Shown here: in pieces, positions 25,696 through 35,935 of the stretch
Layout of the letters: the number at the start of each line of letters is the position of its first letter
Numbering within the stretch: the stretch's first letter is position 1
NCBI GenBank assembly: GCA_027618475.1
Contig: JAQCEJ010000034.1
Coordinates: 1-50,138 of the forward strand
Reading direction: 5' to 3'
From: Planctomycetota bacterium
Lineage (GTDB): Bacteria > Planctomycetota > Planctomycetia > Planctomycetales > Planctomycetaceae
Length of the DNA: 50,138 bases
Program-made: the position numbers and the translations under genes
The notes under the pieces: model-generated
What the model was told of the DNA's origin: nothing
The model's database searches: none
What the model saw: the letters and a program-made list of their open reading frames with translations, nothing else

Positions 25696-28600
25696 TTACT
25701 TTCTCTCCTCCGATAGAGATTCTTGTAAAGCCGTTTCATATTGTTGCTGTAATTGTCGAAGTTCTTCCGCCTCTTCTTCGTCGGCAAGCGGCAGCGCCGT
25801 CCGGATGAAGTCGACCGCCTGCTGATAGTTATGTTGACCAAATTTCAGCCGCGCCTGGTATTTTTGGGAAAGACATTCTTCTCCGTTGTATTTTAGAGTG
25901 CGCGCCAGGTATTCAACACCCTCCAACATTTCCGGCGTGGCCTCTGAATCGGTGAGAACACGTTCGACTGCCGCCATTGCATTCACGGCTTCGTATCGAT
26001 CGAGGCTTTCCGCCAATTTTAATTCCGATTCCCCTTCCTCTCGTTGTCCTAAGATGAATAGTCCTGCCGCCAGAAGAGAGTGCATTCCGTTTTTATCCGG
26101 TTCGGCTTCCAACACGCGACGGCAAAGTTCAACCGTTCGTTCTGGTGCCGAATGTAACAAGCATTTCGCCAATTCACGCATGGCGAGGTAATCGGCAGAA
26201 TCCTCATCAATCCGCTGTTGCCAATACGCAATTCTTTGACTTTTTCTGACAGACTTGTCAGGAATGGGGGTCGTTGTCAATTTGCGGACGCGGACGTTTC
26301 CCAGTGAAAACTCGCCATTGTCCTTCGAGTGGTAATAGCTATTCGAAGCCATTTCTCCAAACGTTAGAAACCATGTCGGATCAAGTGGGCCCCAAAGCGG
26401 TCCACAATACGAGAACTGATTGACGTGAAACTCACAAGCCGTTTCCCACAGTTTCAGTCGAAGTTTCTGTGCCGGTTCAAGCTGATTTGTTGGACCATAA
26501 TTTATCCAGTTGCGATCACGTGGGTATGTCGCCATGACACCCATACTGTCGGCGTAAGTGATTCCGAACAGGAAATACGCGGGCTCCTGTTTTATTTCTT
26601 TGTCCTTTTCTCGCCTATCGATTCGCGGGGGAGACCAGGCAATTCCTTTTACGAGGTCGTTGAATGAAAGATTTGGCATCGCTGGGACAGTGGCATCCAT
26701 TTCAACTTCCAGAGGGAACTGCAACGCAATGAGCGGCCTTCCCCCGGTGGGATGATGGAATTGATCGTTGCCGCGAACCGTCCAAAGCTGGGTTGACTCA
26801 TTGTAGGACACTTCCTGGCCGTAAAACTCCCATCCGGAGGATTCCGGGCCCTTCAGCAGGTCGACCCATTGACCGAGTGAAAAATCTTTGCGCTGCTGGA
26901 TCATCGTTTCGATATGTTTAAGGAACGGTTGTGCTTTGGGATCTACGGTATTTTCTTTTATTACTGACCAATCTGCATTCAGTTGGTTTTGTGCCTCTTC
27001 TGACAGCGTTATAGACCTGTCAAAAAGAAGTGTGTGTTCCACACGTTCGATCGGTAGGCGCGTGGTATCGGTCATGGCTTTCAATTTTGCGACTTCATAT
27101 GCTCCGTCGTGGTATAAATGCAGCGGCCATTGTGGCTGGTAATTGTCTGGTGCTGTCAGGGCGGCCTGTTGAGCGGCCCGAGGTAGCTGATAGGCCAAGT
27201 ACCATTCGATAGGGCGAGCGGGAAATGCCGGCGGCGTACACATTTTCTCAGGATCGTTATTTTCACGCAGCCAGTTTGCCCGGTTCAGGCATAAGTCATC
27301 GAGCAGCAACTTGGCAGCCGGTATATCGGTGAAGAGTCGATCCTTTGGATGTTTCTCGAAATGTTCAAGCTTGTAAATGACTTCAAGTGCATTGTACGGA
27401 ACATAAGTATCGAAGCGACGGGTCGCCACACAATCCTGTCCGAACGCCAACATGGCGGCTTCACTTCCTCTCCAGCGTGGCAGTAGCGATAACAAATATT
27501 GGCTATAGGCCGATTCGTAGTCGAATTGTGCATCGATTGACTTTTGAAACCAATCGGCGGTTGTGCGATTCTCGTCGGAACCTCCCATCGTGGCCCTGAT
27601 CATCAGCGATGCGGCAAAGGGATAGTCTGGGCGAAGCAGCCAGGCGCGGCGCAGATGGACCTTCGCCAAGTCGTTATAGTTATTGAATTTTGACCATTGG
27701 TCACGTGTGACATCGTTCGCATACTTTGTGCCGCGCGCATATCCGGCGTAATCGAGGTAATACTCTCCGGCCAGAACGTGCTGGATATATCGAGGGAGTT
27801 CTCGATCATTTGCGATATGCCACATAACATTCCCTGGGCAGGGATGGCCTGTGATTTCAAACAGGCGACGTGTTATGCAACGATGCCATTGGGCGTCAGG
27901 AGCTTCGTCTTTTATCCATTTCACGATGGACATGTTCAACGACTCTAATCGTTGAATTTTGACGATATCGTCACTGCTGGTTCGTCGCTTGAGTATGTGT
28001 CGCAAACTCACTTCTGCAAACGGAGGATAAGTCATATTCAGGAGTTGTGCGAGTGATGCAAGAACTTCCTTCTCGATACGATCTTTTAATGACTCGTCAC
28101 CGTTATCTGAGTATATCCATTCCAGGGCGCGTCCCCGCAAAAACGGATCGGATGTGGGACTGCTCAAGATTTCTTCAGCGAGATGTTCCATCTCCTTTGC
28201 CGTTGGAGCGGTCTTATTCTGAAATTTGCAGGCGTGAGATTTACGGAAGAACGCTTCTCCCCGTTCTTTGGATTCACCCTGGTCTGACGTATGAGTCAGA
28301 TATAATTCGATATCACGCGCGCAGTAGCGTTCATATTGTTCATTGTACTCGGCTGTCGTCGTAGCCTTCGGATTGGGAACTACCAACGCCCGGAGACGTC
28401 CCGAAGGTCCAAATGCTAACTCAAATTCGCTATGGGCGTCGTTTGCTTCGTCGTAGAGCCATTCCAGTCGTTCATTCAGCTGGTACGTCAAATCCTGGTT
28501 ATGACGACTTATCGCTGCTTGCAGTTGCTCTACCGTCATGGGAGAGATTGGATCCGGTTGTAGATTTCGACGTTGAATCGTTTCTAACAACCTTGATCTT

Positions 28601-28749
28601 TCATTTTGACGATTGGAGACATCAATCTCCTGACGTTCGAGGTCTATTTGCCTGCGCTGAAAGTAGAGAAGCGTTGAAAGTCCCCCTAACAGGGACAAGA
28701 GTAAGACCGGTTTCACCCAGCGGTTTGTTTTTGGTGCAGACTTTGTCAT
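25696..28749 (-). CDS. large membrane-anchored TPR-like protein of unknown function
   Basis: The start at 28749 has AGGAG eight bases upstream (the frame is open nine codons further). The 1017-residue protein has a basic N-terminus, one hydrophobic helix (KPVLLLSLLGGLSTLLYF, residues 13-30) and a charged, coiled-coil-prone segment (RRQIDLERQEIDVSNRQNER). The long central region is largely helical and contains several W-rich blocks (WLLRPDYPFAASLMIRATMG). A beta-type domain lies around residues 640-850. The C-terminal 170 residues are TPR-like: YLAMRELAKCLLHSAPERTV, VLEAEPDKNGMHSLLAAGLF. It is probably anchored to the cytoplasmic membrane with the bulk outside. I recognise no named family beyond the TPR-like end. 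It is a single gene, with a MITE-like element after it. Confidence 0.78.
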   Translation of the reverse strand: MTKSAPKTNRWVKPVLLLSLLGGLSTLLYFQRRQIDLERQEIDVSNRQNERSRLLETIQRRNLQPDPISPMTVEQLQAAISRHNQDLTYQLNERLEWLYDEANDAHSEFELAFGPSGRLRALVVPNPKATTTAEYNEQYERYCARDIELYLTHTSDQGESKERGEAFFRKSHACKFQNKTAPTAKEMEHLAEEILSSPTSDPFLRGRALEWIYSDNGDESLKDRIEKEVLASLAQLLNMTYPPFAEVSLRHILKRRTSSDDIVKIQRLESLNMSIVKWIKDEAPDAQWHRCITRRLFEITGHPCPGNVMWHIANDRELPRYIQHVLAGEYYLDYAGYARGTKYANDVTRDQWSKFNNYNDLAKVHLRRAWLLRPDYPFAASLMIRATMGGSDENRTTADWFQKSIDAQFDYESAYSQYLLSLLPRWRGSEAAMLAFGQDCVATRRFDTYVPYNALEVIYKLEHFEKHPKDRLFTDIPAAKLLLDDLCLNRANWLRENNDPEKMCTPPAFPARPIEWYLAYQLPRAAQQAALTAPDNYQPQWPLHLYHDGAYEVAKLKAMTDTTRLPIERVEHTLLFDRSITLSEEAQNQLNADWSVIKENTVDPKAQPFLKHIETMIQQRKDFSLGQWVDLLKGPESSGWEFYGQEVSYNESTQLWTVRGNDQFHHPTGGRPLIALQFPLEVEMDATVPAMPNLSFNDLVKGIAWSPPRIDRREKDKEIKQEPAYFLFGITYADSMGVMATYPRDRNWINYGPTNQLEPAQKLRLKLWETACEFHVNQFSYCGPLWGPLDPTWFLTFGEMASNSYYHSKDNGEFSLGNVRVRKLTTTPIPDKSVRKSQRIAYWQQRIDEDSADYLAMRELAKCLLHSAPERTVELCRRVLEAEPDKNGMHSLLAAGLFILGQREEGESELKLAESLDRYEAVNAMAAVERVLTDSEATPEMLEGVEYLARTLKYNGEECLSQKYQARLKFGQHNYQQAVDFIRTALPLADEEEAEELRQLQQQYETALQESLSEERK

Positions 28750-29183
28750 GCCGACCACTCCTGTCAGTGGACACATTCACGCCCATTATCGATCGGAAAT
28801 TGACCGACGGGCTTCGCTTTCAATCGCACTTTCAACCAATGATATCCATAATCGCAATGTCGTTCTACGATTGGGACAATTCAAATTGCTCAACGCTCTT
28901 CATACTTCTTTTTGTATTTGAAAACCAAGGATCATGTTTTTCCGATTTTCGAAATGTTGTGTAATATTTTCAATGCTGGGTCGTTCGTCCGTTCTTCTTC
29001 TGCTTCCGCTCTGGACATAAATCGCCGGATTCGTACAATCCCGCAGATTCTGCCGGTGTACCATTCGTGCGCAGCGGTGGAATGATCTCAGCTCCTTGAG
29101 TCCACTCCCAAGTTCGATCTCTTCTTAACTCTCTCTCCCCGCAATCTCAGCGATATCGATCCTCCCCGCGAAAGGACCACGAC
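28750..29183. other. 434-bp divergent intergenic region
   Basis: It holds the promoters of the TPR-like gene and the lipoprotein gene. No repeat, hairpin or small gene is convincing; the ribosome-binding site AAAGGA for the lipoprotein lies at its right end. Confidence 0.45.
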
Positions 29184-30056
29184 ATGAAACCTCTGGAATG
29201 GACTGTACTCATCCTCATGGCTGGCGTTAGCTTGTCCGTGACGGGATGTTATTCCAGCTCCCCTTATACTCCTTATGGTTACGGCAATCCCTATGCTGTT
29301 CCCCCGGGAACGACAATGCCGAATGGCAGTTATGTGATGCCGCCGACGCAACAATATCCAGCGGCTTCACCCTCAGGAGCTGTGTTGGGGCCACCAACCA
29401 CTTTTGCTGTTCCTGGGAGCATTCCGCAAGCGACTAACCCGAATGCATCGGCGCAAGATTGGCAGTCGAGTTCGCCTGCGTCGTCATCCCCCGAGCCCGC
29501 GACTAATCCCGATCAAAAGGTTCCCTTTTATCCAAGCGAAGAACAGGGGAGTCTCGATACGTACTCCAACGGTCCGGCACTCGTGTCGGGTCAAATTCCG
29601 GAAACGTTCGATCCCGATCCTTATGCACAGCCGGTTCGACGAGTTGCGAACAGCATGATCACACAGGCATCGGGACAACAGGCTTCATCGGAAACCGTCG
29701 TTACGGCGTCCACAGAAGAGTTCCCGGGGGCATTATCGGTCGATCAATCCCCTCAAGCATTGAACGATACACACTTCGGGCACGATTCGCAAAACTTTCG
29801 CTGGTTGCGTGGGGTTGTCGATTACGATGAAGAGACCAAGTCGTGGAACATCATTTATGATCTGCGTCCCTCGGCAGAAGACAACTTCGGCGGAAGCCTC
29901 GTCCTCGTCGATCATCCAGGTTTGCAGGAACTAAATACCGGTGAAGTGGTTCAGATCGAAGGTTTTGTAGACGAACACGAAACGGATCGCCGGGGTAAGC
30001 CGCTTTATCAGATCGAATCGTTCAGCCGAATTCCGACACTGCAAGCCTCTCGTTAA
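29184..30056 (+). CDS. Pro/Ser-rich lipoprotein of unknown function
   Basis: The 290-residue protein has a lipoprotein signal (MKPLEWTVLILMAGVSLSVT, then G21-C22; lipobox S-V-T-G-C), so it should be lipidated and membrane-attached. Residues about 23-120 are low-complexity, rich in Tyr, Pro, Ser, Gly and Gln (SSSPYTPYGYGNPYAVPPG), and look unstructured or surface-exposed. A compact C-terminal domain (residues about 205-285) begins FRWLRGVVDYDEETKSWNII. It contains FGGSLVLVDHPGLQELNTGE and VVQIEGFVDE, a strand pattern resembling a small OB-like barrel (inference). I recognise no named family. Start and ribosome-binding site (AAAGGA) are good. It is convergent with the 291-aa gene, 11 bp apart. 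Confidence 0.8.
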   Translation: MKPLEWTVLILMAGVSLSVTGCYSSSPYTPYGYGNPYAVPPGTTMPNGSYVMPPTQQYPAASPSGAVLGPPTTFAVPGSIPQATNPNASAQDWQSSSPASSSPEPATNPDQKVPFYPSEEQGSLDTYSNGPALVSGQIPETFDPDPYAQPVRRVANSMITQASGQQASSETVVTASTEEFPGALSVDQSPQALNDTHFGHDSQNFRWLRGVVDYDEETKSWNIIYDLRPSAEDNFGGSLVLVDHPGLQELNTGEVVQIEGFVDEHETDRRGKPLYQIESFSRIPTLQASR

Positions 30057-30067
30057 ATCGTCTTGAT

Positions 30068-30943
30068 TTAATTCTCTGCTCGATGTTCCGGAAATTCTTG
30101 CTCGTACAGCTTCACCAGGGCCTCGACGTCGGCAGGAACGATGTAGAGTTTGCCGCGGATTGTCTTCGATTCTCCCGGTTTGAGTCCGCCGATGCGGAAG
30201 TCGGCATGTACGCAGTTGGCGACGCCTTGAAATAATTCCTGATAAGGATGCCATGCACTGGCGAGAATCATCGATTCGTCGCTTGAAAAGCATCCGATCA
30301 ACCCATTCGACGGGATGTCGTCACTCAACGGCCGGGGATTGACATCGTTGCGGTTGACACCTTGAGGACACCATACCTGACCTGGAGTATAACGGGCTTT
30401 GGTGGCCCAGTTCGGCGTTGGCATCCGTGTCAATTCATCGTCGAGAAAGACGAAAAGTTTTTCAAGGTATGTTTTCTGATCGCGTCCGGTAAAGCGATCG
30501 ACGCGCACGCAGGGCTGAGCCCAGTCGGCTAATGAAGCCGTTTTTGTCGGATTCGTTGCCTTCAGGTCGAACTGCACACCGTCGGTGACGGCCGTAATCT
30601 TGTGCGTCACGATGACACCATCGTTGAGAGTGCACTTGAGGCGAATCGTTTTACCATCTTCCGATGCGTCGACAAGTTCGGTCATGTGGCCGATTGTGGT
30701 TTCTCTCCAGTCGCGATCGGTCGAACCAGGACGGCAGTATGCTTCGAGATACATGACGGTGATTTCCCCACCGGGAATCGAATCTCCTGAAATCGTGAGG
30801 AAGTTTTTCTCCCACACCAGTCGAAATGATGACGGTTTGGTTTTCGTCGATGCCGTATTGGCGTCATCACCGTAAATCGTTGAATTCATCGATAGAAACA
30901 ACGCGAGAAATCCCCATGTCATGAGTTGGGTTCTAGAATTCAT
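30068..30943 (-). CDS. secreted protein of unknown function
   Basis: The 291-residue product has a Sec-type signal peptide (MNSRTQLMTWGFLALFLSMN, cleavage probably near IYGDD). AGGA precedes the start. The mature part is predicted to be mainly beta strands: SSFRLVWEKNFLTISGDSIP, EITVMYLEAYCRPGSTDRDW, IRLKCTLNDGVIVTHKITAV. Together with conserved Trp residues (WAQPCVRVDRFTGR, GQVWCPQG), this recalls a carbohydrate-active beta-sandwich, but no catalytic residues can be assigned. Similar exported proteins occur in Planctomycetes; no family name is recalled with confidence. It is divergent from the giant haem protein gene, with 194 bp between starts. Confidence 0.75.
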   Translation of the reverse strand: MNSRTQLMTWGFLALFLSMNSTIYGDDANTASTKTKPSSFRLVWEKNFLTISGDSIPGGEITVMYLEAYCRPGSTDRDWRETTIGHMTELVDASEDGKTIRLKCTLNDGVIVTHKITAVTDGVQFDLKATNPTKTASLADWAQPCVRVDRFTGRDQKTYLEKLFVFLDDELTRMPTPNWATKARYTPGQVWCPQGVNRNDVNPRPLSDDIPSNGLIGCFSSDESMILASAWHPYQELFQGVANCVHADFRIGGLKPGESKTIRGKLYIVPADVEALVKLYEQEFPEHRAEN

Positions 30944-31137
30944 GATGTTTTCCTTATGAATTGCGGGTTCGCTCGTGTGTCACACGATTACGGTGATTGT
31001 CGGCATTCAGTTTACTTCAAGTGGTTACGGGACAACAACCAATCGACATGGTTGCAAACTCTTGCGGTGTTCAGGAAACTGAAGGAACGGAGATATCCAC
31101 AACTCAATAGTCCTTGACCGATTCGATGGAAGATTTC

Positions 31138-34100
31138 ATGCATATGAATTGGCGACGATCAAAAGACGATGTTATGTCATGGAGAGTCTGTGCTTTGGGA
31201 TTGTTCCTCTTGTGGGGGTGGTTTTATCCTGCCGCCGCGCAAGAATCCTCCTCGCTTGTTGTAAAGCCAGGAGATGAAATTCTTTTTACGCCTGCTGGCT
31301 TCGATGCTGCTGGTCTTCCCGCCGTGGCAAGCGGCAAGAACACCGGCCGCGTTCGAATTCGCGTGTACGATGAATCGACCGGTGAACCAACCTGTTGCCG
31401 TATCAACGTCATCGGATCTGACGGTCAATTCTACCAGCCGGCCAAGAATCGTCTTTCCGAATATGGATTCACCGGATACTGGCCTGGCGAAGGGCATCGT
31501 GCCAATCGCGCTGAGAAGGCCCCCATTCGTTACTACGGCTGGTTTTTCTATTCAACCGGTGAAGACGAGGTTGTCGTTCCTGCGGGATCAACCCGCATTG
31601 AAGTCTATAAAGGGTTTGAGTTCTCTCCGTTGAAATTCACAGCAGAAATCGATGCCGAGTCGACTTGTGAAGTGGAATTGACGTTGCGGCGTACCCTGGA
31701 TGCAGGAGAGTTTGGCTATTATTCGGGCGACCCACATCTACACCTCACCCGTTCGACTGAAGACGACGAGCAACTCATCTTCGACCTCCTCGAAGCGGAA
31801 GACGTCCGTTACGGCAGCATATTAGCCTACAACGAGCCGGCTGGTCCCTATTTCGGACTGATGGATCGTATGGACATGCCGCAAATGCGCGGATTCGGGA
31901 GTGAGTCGATCGTGGAACGTAACGGCTACGTCATGATGTCGGGACAGGAATACCGAAGTGGCACGTACGGACATCTCAATTTATTTCAACGCGATGAACT
32001 CGTGCTTCCAGGGCAGAATGTGAATGCAGACAATTGGCCCCTTTACGGTGAAGTAGGACGGCAAACTCAAATCGACGGCGGTTACGCGATGTATGCCCAT
32101 GGAGGCTACTCGCAATCGATCTATGCCGACTTCGTTCAGCGAACCGTCAACGGGGTCGAACTATTGCAATTCGGTGTGTATCGTCCTATCGGCCTCGAAG
32201 ACTGGTACAACATTCTCAATATTGGATATCGATTTCCCGCCAGTGGTGCCAGCGATTATCCGGCGTGCCGGGCCTTCGGAGATTGTCGCACCTACGTCTA
32301 TTCGGCAGAAACACCGTCGATGAGTGAATGGCTGAAAGGCCATGCCGAGGGACGGAGCTTCATGACGACTGGTCCCGTGTTACTGCTGACCGTCGACGAC
32401 GAACATCCCGGTAGCACCATTTCCCACAAGGGAGACGAACCACAAAAAGTACACATCAATCTCTGTGCCCGTTCCGACGTCGCGCCTATCGAAACACTGC
32501 AACTCATCATCAATGGCAATGTCCACGATGTATGGGAGATCGACGAATCTGACCGACTGGGATCATGGACGAAAAAGGAGCTTGACCTCGAGTTGTCGGC
32601 TTCTGCCTGGATTGCGGCGAGGGTGTTTTCGACGTCGTCCGACGGTCGCCCCGATGCCGATGCACACACGAATCCGGTTTATGTCTACCGCAACGATCTT
32701 ATGCCGTACCAAGCCGAGTCGCTCGATACGATTATCGGTAAACTCGACGGTCAGATTGACAGACACCAACAGCGAGATTTTCCCGAGAGGGGAATGGTTC
32801 TCGATTATTTCAATCGGTCGCGAGAAATACTCGCCGAAATAGGTAGAGACAAGGGGATGACGTTCGAAGACTGGAACGCATTCGATCTCGAATCGAATGC
32901 GTTTGCAAAAAGCAATGATGTTGCCATCGATGTCAGCAAACGCGAGCACACCGACGAAGAACTGAAAGCGTTTCTACAACCGGTGCCTCCGAAATCACCT
33001 GAGGAAGCGCTTAAGACATTCGAGATGCTCCCCGGATTTCACATGGAACTCGTTGCCAATGAACCGCTCGTCGTTGACCCGATCGCCGCGGCATTTGATG
33101 AATCGGGAAATCTGTATGTCGCCGAAATGCGCGATTACCCCTACTTTCCCGCCGAGGGTAGCAAACCGCTCGGCACCGTGCGGATGCTCCGCGACATCGA
33201 CGACGACGGCACCTTCGATGAAGGGCATCTCTTCGCCGATGAACTTCTCTGGGCTGCAGGAATCGCACCATGGAAAGGGGGCGTATTTGTGGCAGCTCCC
33301 CCTGACATCTGGTATCTCAAAGATACCGACGGCGACTTCAAAGCCGATATCAAACGCAAAATCTTTACCGGTTTTGGAACACAGAATCAACAGGGAATGC
33401 TCAACAACCTGGTTTACGGCCTCGATCACCAGATTTATGGATCGACCTCTGTCAATGGGGGATCGATTCAGCACGTCGAGCATCCCGAAATCCCGCCGAT
33501 GAATCTATCGGGGCGTGATTTCCGCTTCGACCCCGTCACCGAGCGACTGAGTGCGATCAGCGGGACCGTGCAATTTGGAAACACATTCGATGACTGGGGC
33601 AACCGCTTTACGTGCAGCGAATCGCAACCCCTGTTGCATATCGTGCTGCCGCAGGATTATCTCGAACGCAATCCCTATTTCCCTGTTCCGAATGCGATTC
33701 ACAATATTGCCGGCGGTAATGTCCCGATTTTTCGTATCAGCCCGCTGGAACGTTGGCGGGAAATTCGATCGGCACGGCGGATCACGCACGGAGAACGTTC
33801 ACCGAACTCCGCCGGTGCGAGCCATCATGTGGCCGATGCCGCAGCGGGTGTGACAATCTATCGCGGAGTTAGCTATCCGCAGGAGATTTACGGCAATGTT
33901 TTCGTTGGAGATGCCCAAAACAACCTCGTACATCGCCGCGTACTTATTCCAAACGGGGTTACGTTCGATTCGCAGCGTGTCGATGAAAACACCGAATTCG
34001 TACGGTCATCGGATAACTGGTTCCGCCCGGTGAATTTTGTGAACGCACCGGATGGCACGCTCTACGTGCTCGACATGAGCCGGGAAATTCTCGAAGCCAT

Positions 34101-35928
34101 TCACATTCCACTTGATGTGGTCAAACACCTCAACCTCAAGAGCGGAAGAGAACATGGGCGGATTTACCGTATGGCACCTGACGGCTACAAGTATCCCGGT
34201 CGGCCAAAGCTTGGCGAGGCGTCGACCGATGAGCTTGTGACGTATCTGGAAAACCCGAACAGCTACTGGCGCGAAACGGCTCACCGGTTGTTATACGAAC
34301 GGCAGGATGCCTCTGCCGTCCCTGCGCTCCGAAAACTGTTGAACGAGAGTCGCGTGCCACAAGCTCGATTACACGCCTTATGGTCGCTGCACGGATTGAA
34401 TACGCTTAACAGTGACGACGCGCTGCGGGCATTAAACGACGAGATACCGTACATTCGCGAACATGGTTTACGCTTAGCTGAACCGTTTCTCGATCAATCG
34501 AAACCAGTTCTAGTGCGAACGATCGATCTGCTGAACGATCCTGATCCGCGAATTCGGTTTCAGCTGGCTTTTACGTTGGGGGCCTCAACAGATCCGGCAG
34601 CCATTGCGGCACTGGCCGTTTTGGCGAAAAAGGATGATCTCGATCACTGGACACGTACAGCAGTCATGAGTTCTGTCGCCGAGGTTGCCGATAGTCTGTT
34701 CGCGGAGTTGCTGGCTGATGAATCCTTCTGGAAAACCGGCAATGGTGTGGCGATGCTCGAACAATTGTCACAAGTCATCGGCATTCGTCACGATTCCAAG
34801 GAAATCCATCGCGCTCTGACTGCCGTGGCGGAGCATAAACCTTCGGAAGAGAACCTCGCTTTTCGCCAGAATATCATTTTAACAATGGGCGAGGGGATGC
34901 TCCGATCGAATGAATACTATGTGGTGACAGACCCACCGACAACGCCGAAGGACGAACTGCTATTGAAGGAGTTTACGAGAAATGCAGCGATAGCTCAGAA
35001 TACCGAAGAAGCGGACGATAAACGTATGCGTTCGTTGCGCGTGTTGAGTTGTTTCGAGTTCGAGAAATCCGAATCGATTCTGAAATCGCAGTTGAATTCT
35101 GAAAATGCTGTCGCAGTGCGTCAGCAGGCGATTCTATCGCTTTCCGGTTACGGCAGAGACGAAACGGGAGATTTTCTGCTTGAATATTGGGAGGAATATC
35201 CCGCCGAGTTGAAATTATTTGTCATCAATCAACTTTCGAGTCGTGAACTGTGGACACTCTCGCTGCTCTCGGCAATTGAAAATCAAATCATTCCTTCTGC
35301 GATTATCGAACCGGCCAAACGATCGCTTTGGGTGAATCACCGTCTCCCGGAAATTGCCAATCGAGCCAGATCGTTATTTGCCGATGATGCGAATAATCCG
35401 CGCAAGGACGTGATTGCGACATATCAGGAAGCGTTGACGCTAAAGGGGAACACAAAAAACGGATCGCAACTCTTCGAAAAGCATTGTTCTGTCTGTCATA
35501 AGATTGGTGAAAAAGGTACCGAGATCGGGCCAAATCTGGTTTCATCCCCCAACCGTGAACCAGCTGCGATTCTGCTGCATATTCTCGACCCGAACAATTA
35601 CGTGTTGCCGAAGTACATGCAATACGTCGTTGTTGATCTCCAGGGACGCAGCTACTCGGGTATGATCGCTGCCGAGACGGCGACGAGCGTCACGATTCGC
35701 AAAGATAAGGAAAAAGATCTGACGCTGTTGCGAAATGAGATCGATGAGATGGTTAACACGGGGAAATCGCTGATGCCCGAGGGAATCGAGAAACTGATCG
35801 GCATCAATGAGATGGCCGATCTGCTCGATTATCTCGTCAATGTGCAGGCCTCAGATGAAAGCCCCGCCGGTCCGCCAAAACTCGATGTGGGGACGAATCC
35901 CGGACTCGTCGAACCTGACAAAGAGTGA
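31138..35928 (+). CDS. fusion of CehA/McbA-like metallohydrolase and PVC-type haem-binding (CxxCH) protein
   Basis: The 1596-residue secreted protein has four regions. After a signal peptide (MSWRVCALGLFLLWGWF...AAAQ), residues about 45-185 look like a beta domain. Residues 190-540 match a CehA/McbA-type PHP metallohydrolase, with the metal motif GDPH200-L-H202 and later TYGHLNLF and YAMYAHGGY. Residues 620-1015 match the PVC N-terminal propeller (TIGR02604-like: FEMLPGFHMELVANEPLVVD, GNLYVAEMRDYP). Residues 1020-1420 form HEAT repeats. Residues 1435-1590 are a PVC C-terminal cytochrome c (HC1450SVC1453H1454K, then IGPNL). The start is ambiguous: 31138 has the best ribosome-binding spacing (GGAAGA), but 31114, 31126 and 31144 are possible. 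Function unknown; the haem end implies redox activity in the periplasm (inference). Confidence 0.87.
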   Translation: MHMNWRRSKDDVMSWRVCALGLFLLWGWFYPAAAQESSSLVVKPGDEILFTPAGFDAAGLPAVASGKNTGRVRIRVYDESTGEPTCCRINVIGSDGQFYQPAKNRLSEYGFTGYWPGEGHRANRAEKAPIRYYGWFFYSTGEDEVVVPAGSTRIEVYKGFEFSPLKFTAEIDAESTCEVELTLRRTLDAGEFGYYSGDPHLHLTRSTEDDEQLIFDLLEAEDVRYGSILAYNEPAGPYFGLMDRMDMPQMRGFGSESIVERNGYVMMSGQEYRSGTYGHLNLFQRDELVLPGQNVNADNWPLYGEVGRQTQIDGGYAMYAHGGYSQSIYADFVQRTVNGVELLQFGVYRPIGLEDWYNILNIGYRFPASGASDYPACRAFGDCRTYVYSAETPSMSEWLKGHAEGRSFMTTGPVLLLTVDDEHPGSTISHKGDEPQKVHINLCARSDVAPIETLQLIINGNVHDVWEIDESDRLGSWTKKELDLELSASAWIAARVFSTSSDGRPDADAHTNPVYVYRNDLMPYQAESLDTIIGKLDGQIDRHQQRDFPERGMVLDYFNRSREILAEIGRDKGMTFEDWNAFDLESNAFAKSNDVAIDVSKREHTDEELKAFLQPVPPKSPEEALKTFEMLPGFHMELVANEPLVVDPIAAAFDESGNLYVAEMRDYPYFPAEGSKPLGTVRMLRDIDDDGTFDEGHLFADELLWAAGIAPWKGGVFVAAPPDIWYLKDTDGDFKADIKRKIFTGFGTQNQQGMLNNLVYGLDHQIYGSTSVNGGSIQHVEHPEIPPMNLSGRDFRFDPVTERLSAISGTVQFGNTFDDWGNRFTCSESQPLLHIVLPQDYLERNPYFPVPNAIHNIAGGNVPIFRISPLERWREIRSARRITHGERSPNSAGASHHVADAAAGVTIYRGVSYPQEIYGNVFVGDAQNNLVHRRVLIPNGVTFDSQRVDENTEFVRSSDNWFRPVNFVNAPDGTLYVLDMSREILEAIHIPLDVVKHLNLKSGREHGRIYRMAPDGYKYPGRPKLGEASTDELVTYLENPNSYWRETAHRLLYERQDASAVPALRKLLNESRVPQARLHALWSLHGLNTLNSDDALRALNDEIPYIREHGLRLAEPFLDQSKPVLVRTIDLLNDPDPRIRFQLAFTLGASTDPAAIAALAVLAKKDDLDHWTRTAVMSSVAEVADSLFAELLADESFWKTGNGVAMLEQLSQVIGIRHDSKEIHRALTAVAEHKPSEENLAFRQNIILTMGEGMLRSNEYYVVTDPPTTPKDELLLKEFTRNAAIAQNTEEADDKRMRSLRVLSCFEFEKSESILKSQLNSENAVAVRQQAILSLSGYGRDETGDFLLEYWEEYPAELKLFVINQLSSRELWTLSLLSAIENQIIPSAIIEPAKRSLWVNHRLPEIANRARSLFADDANNPRKDVIATYQEALTLKGNTKNGSQLFEKHCSVCHKIGEKGTEIGPNLVSSPNREPAAILLHILDPNNYVLPKYMQYVVVDLQGRSYSGMIAAETATSVTIRKDKEKDLTLLRNEIDEMVNTGKSLMPEGIEKLIGINEMADLLDYLVNVQASDESPAGPPKLDVGTNPGLVEPDKE

Positions 35929-35935
35929 GCACGAA

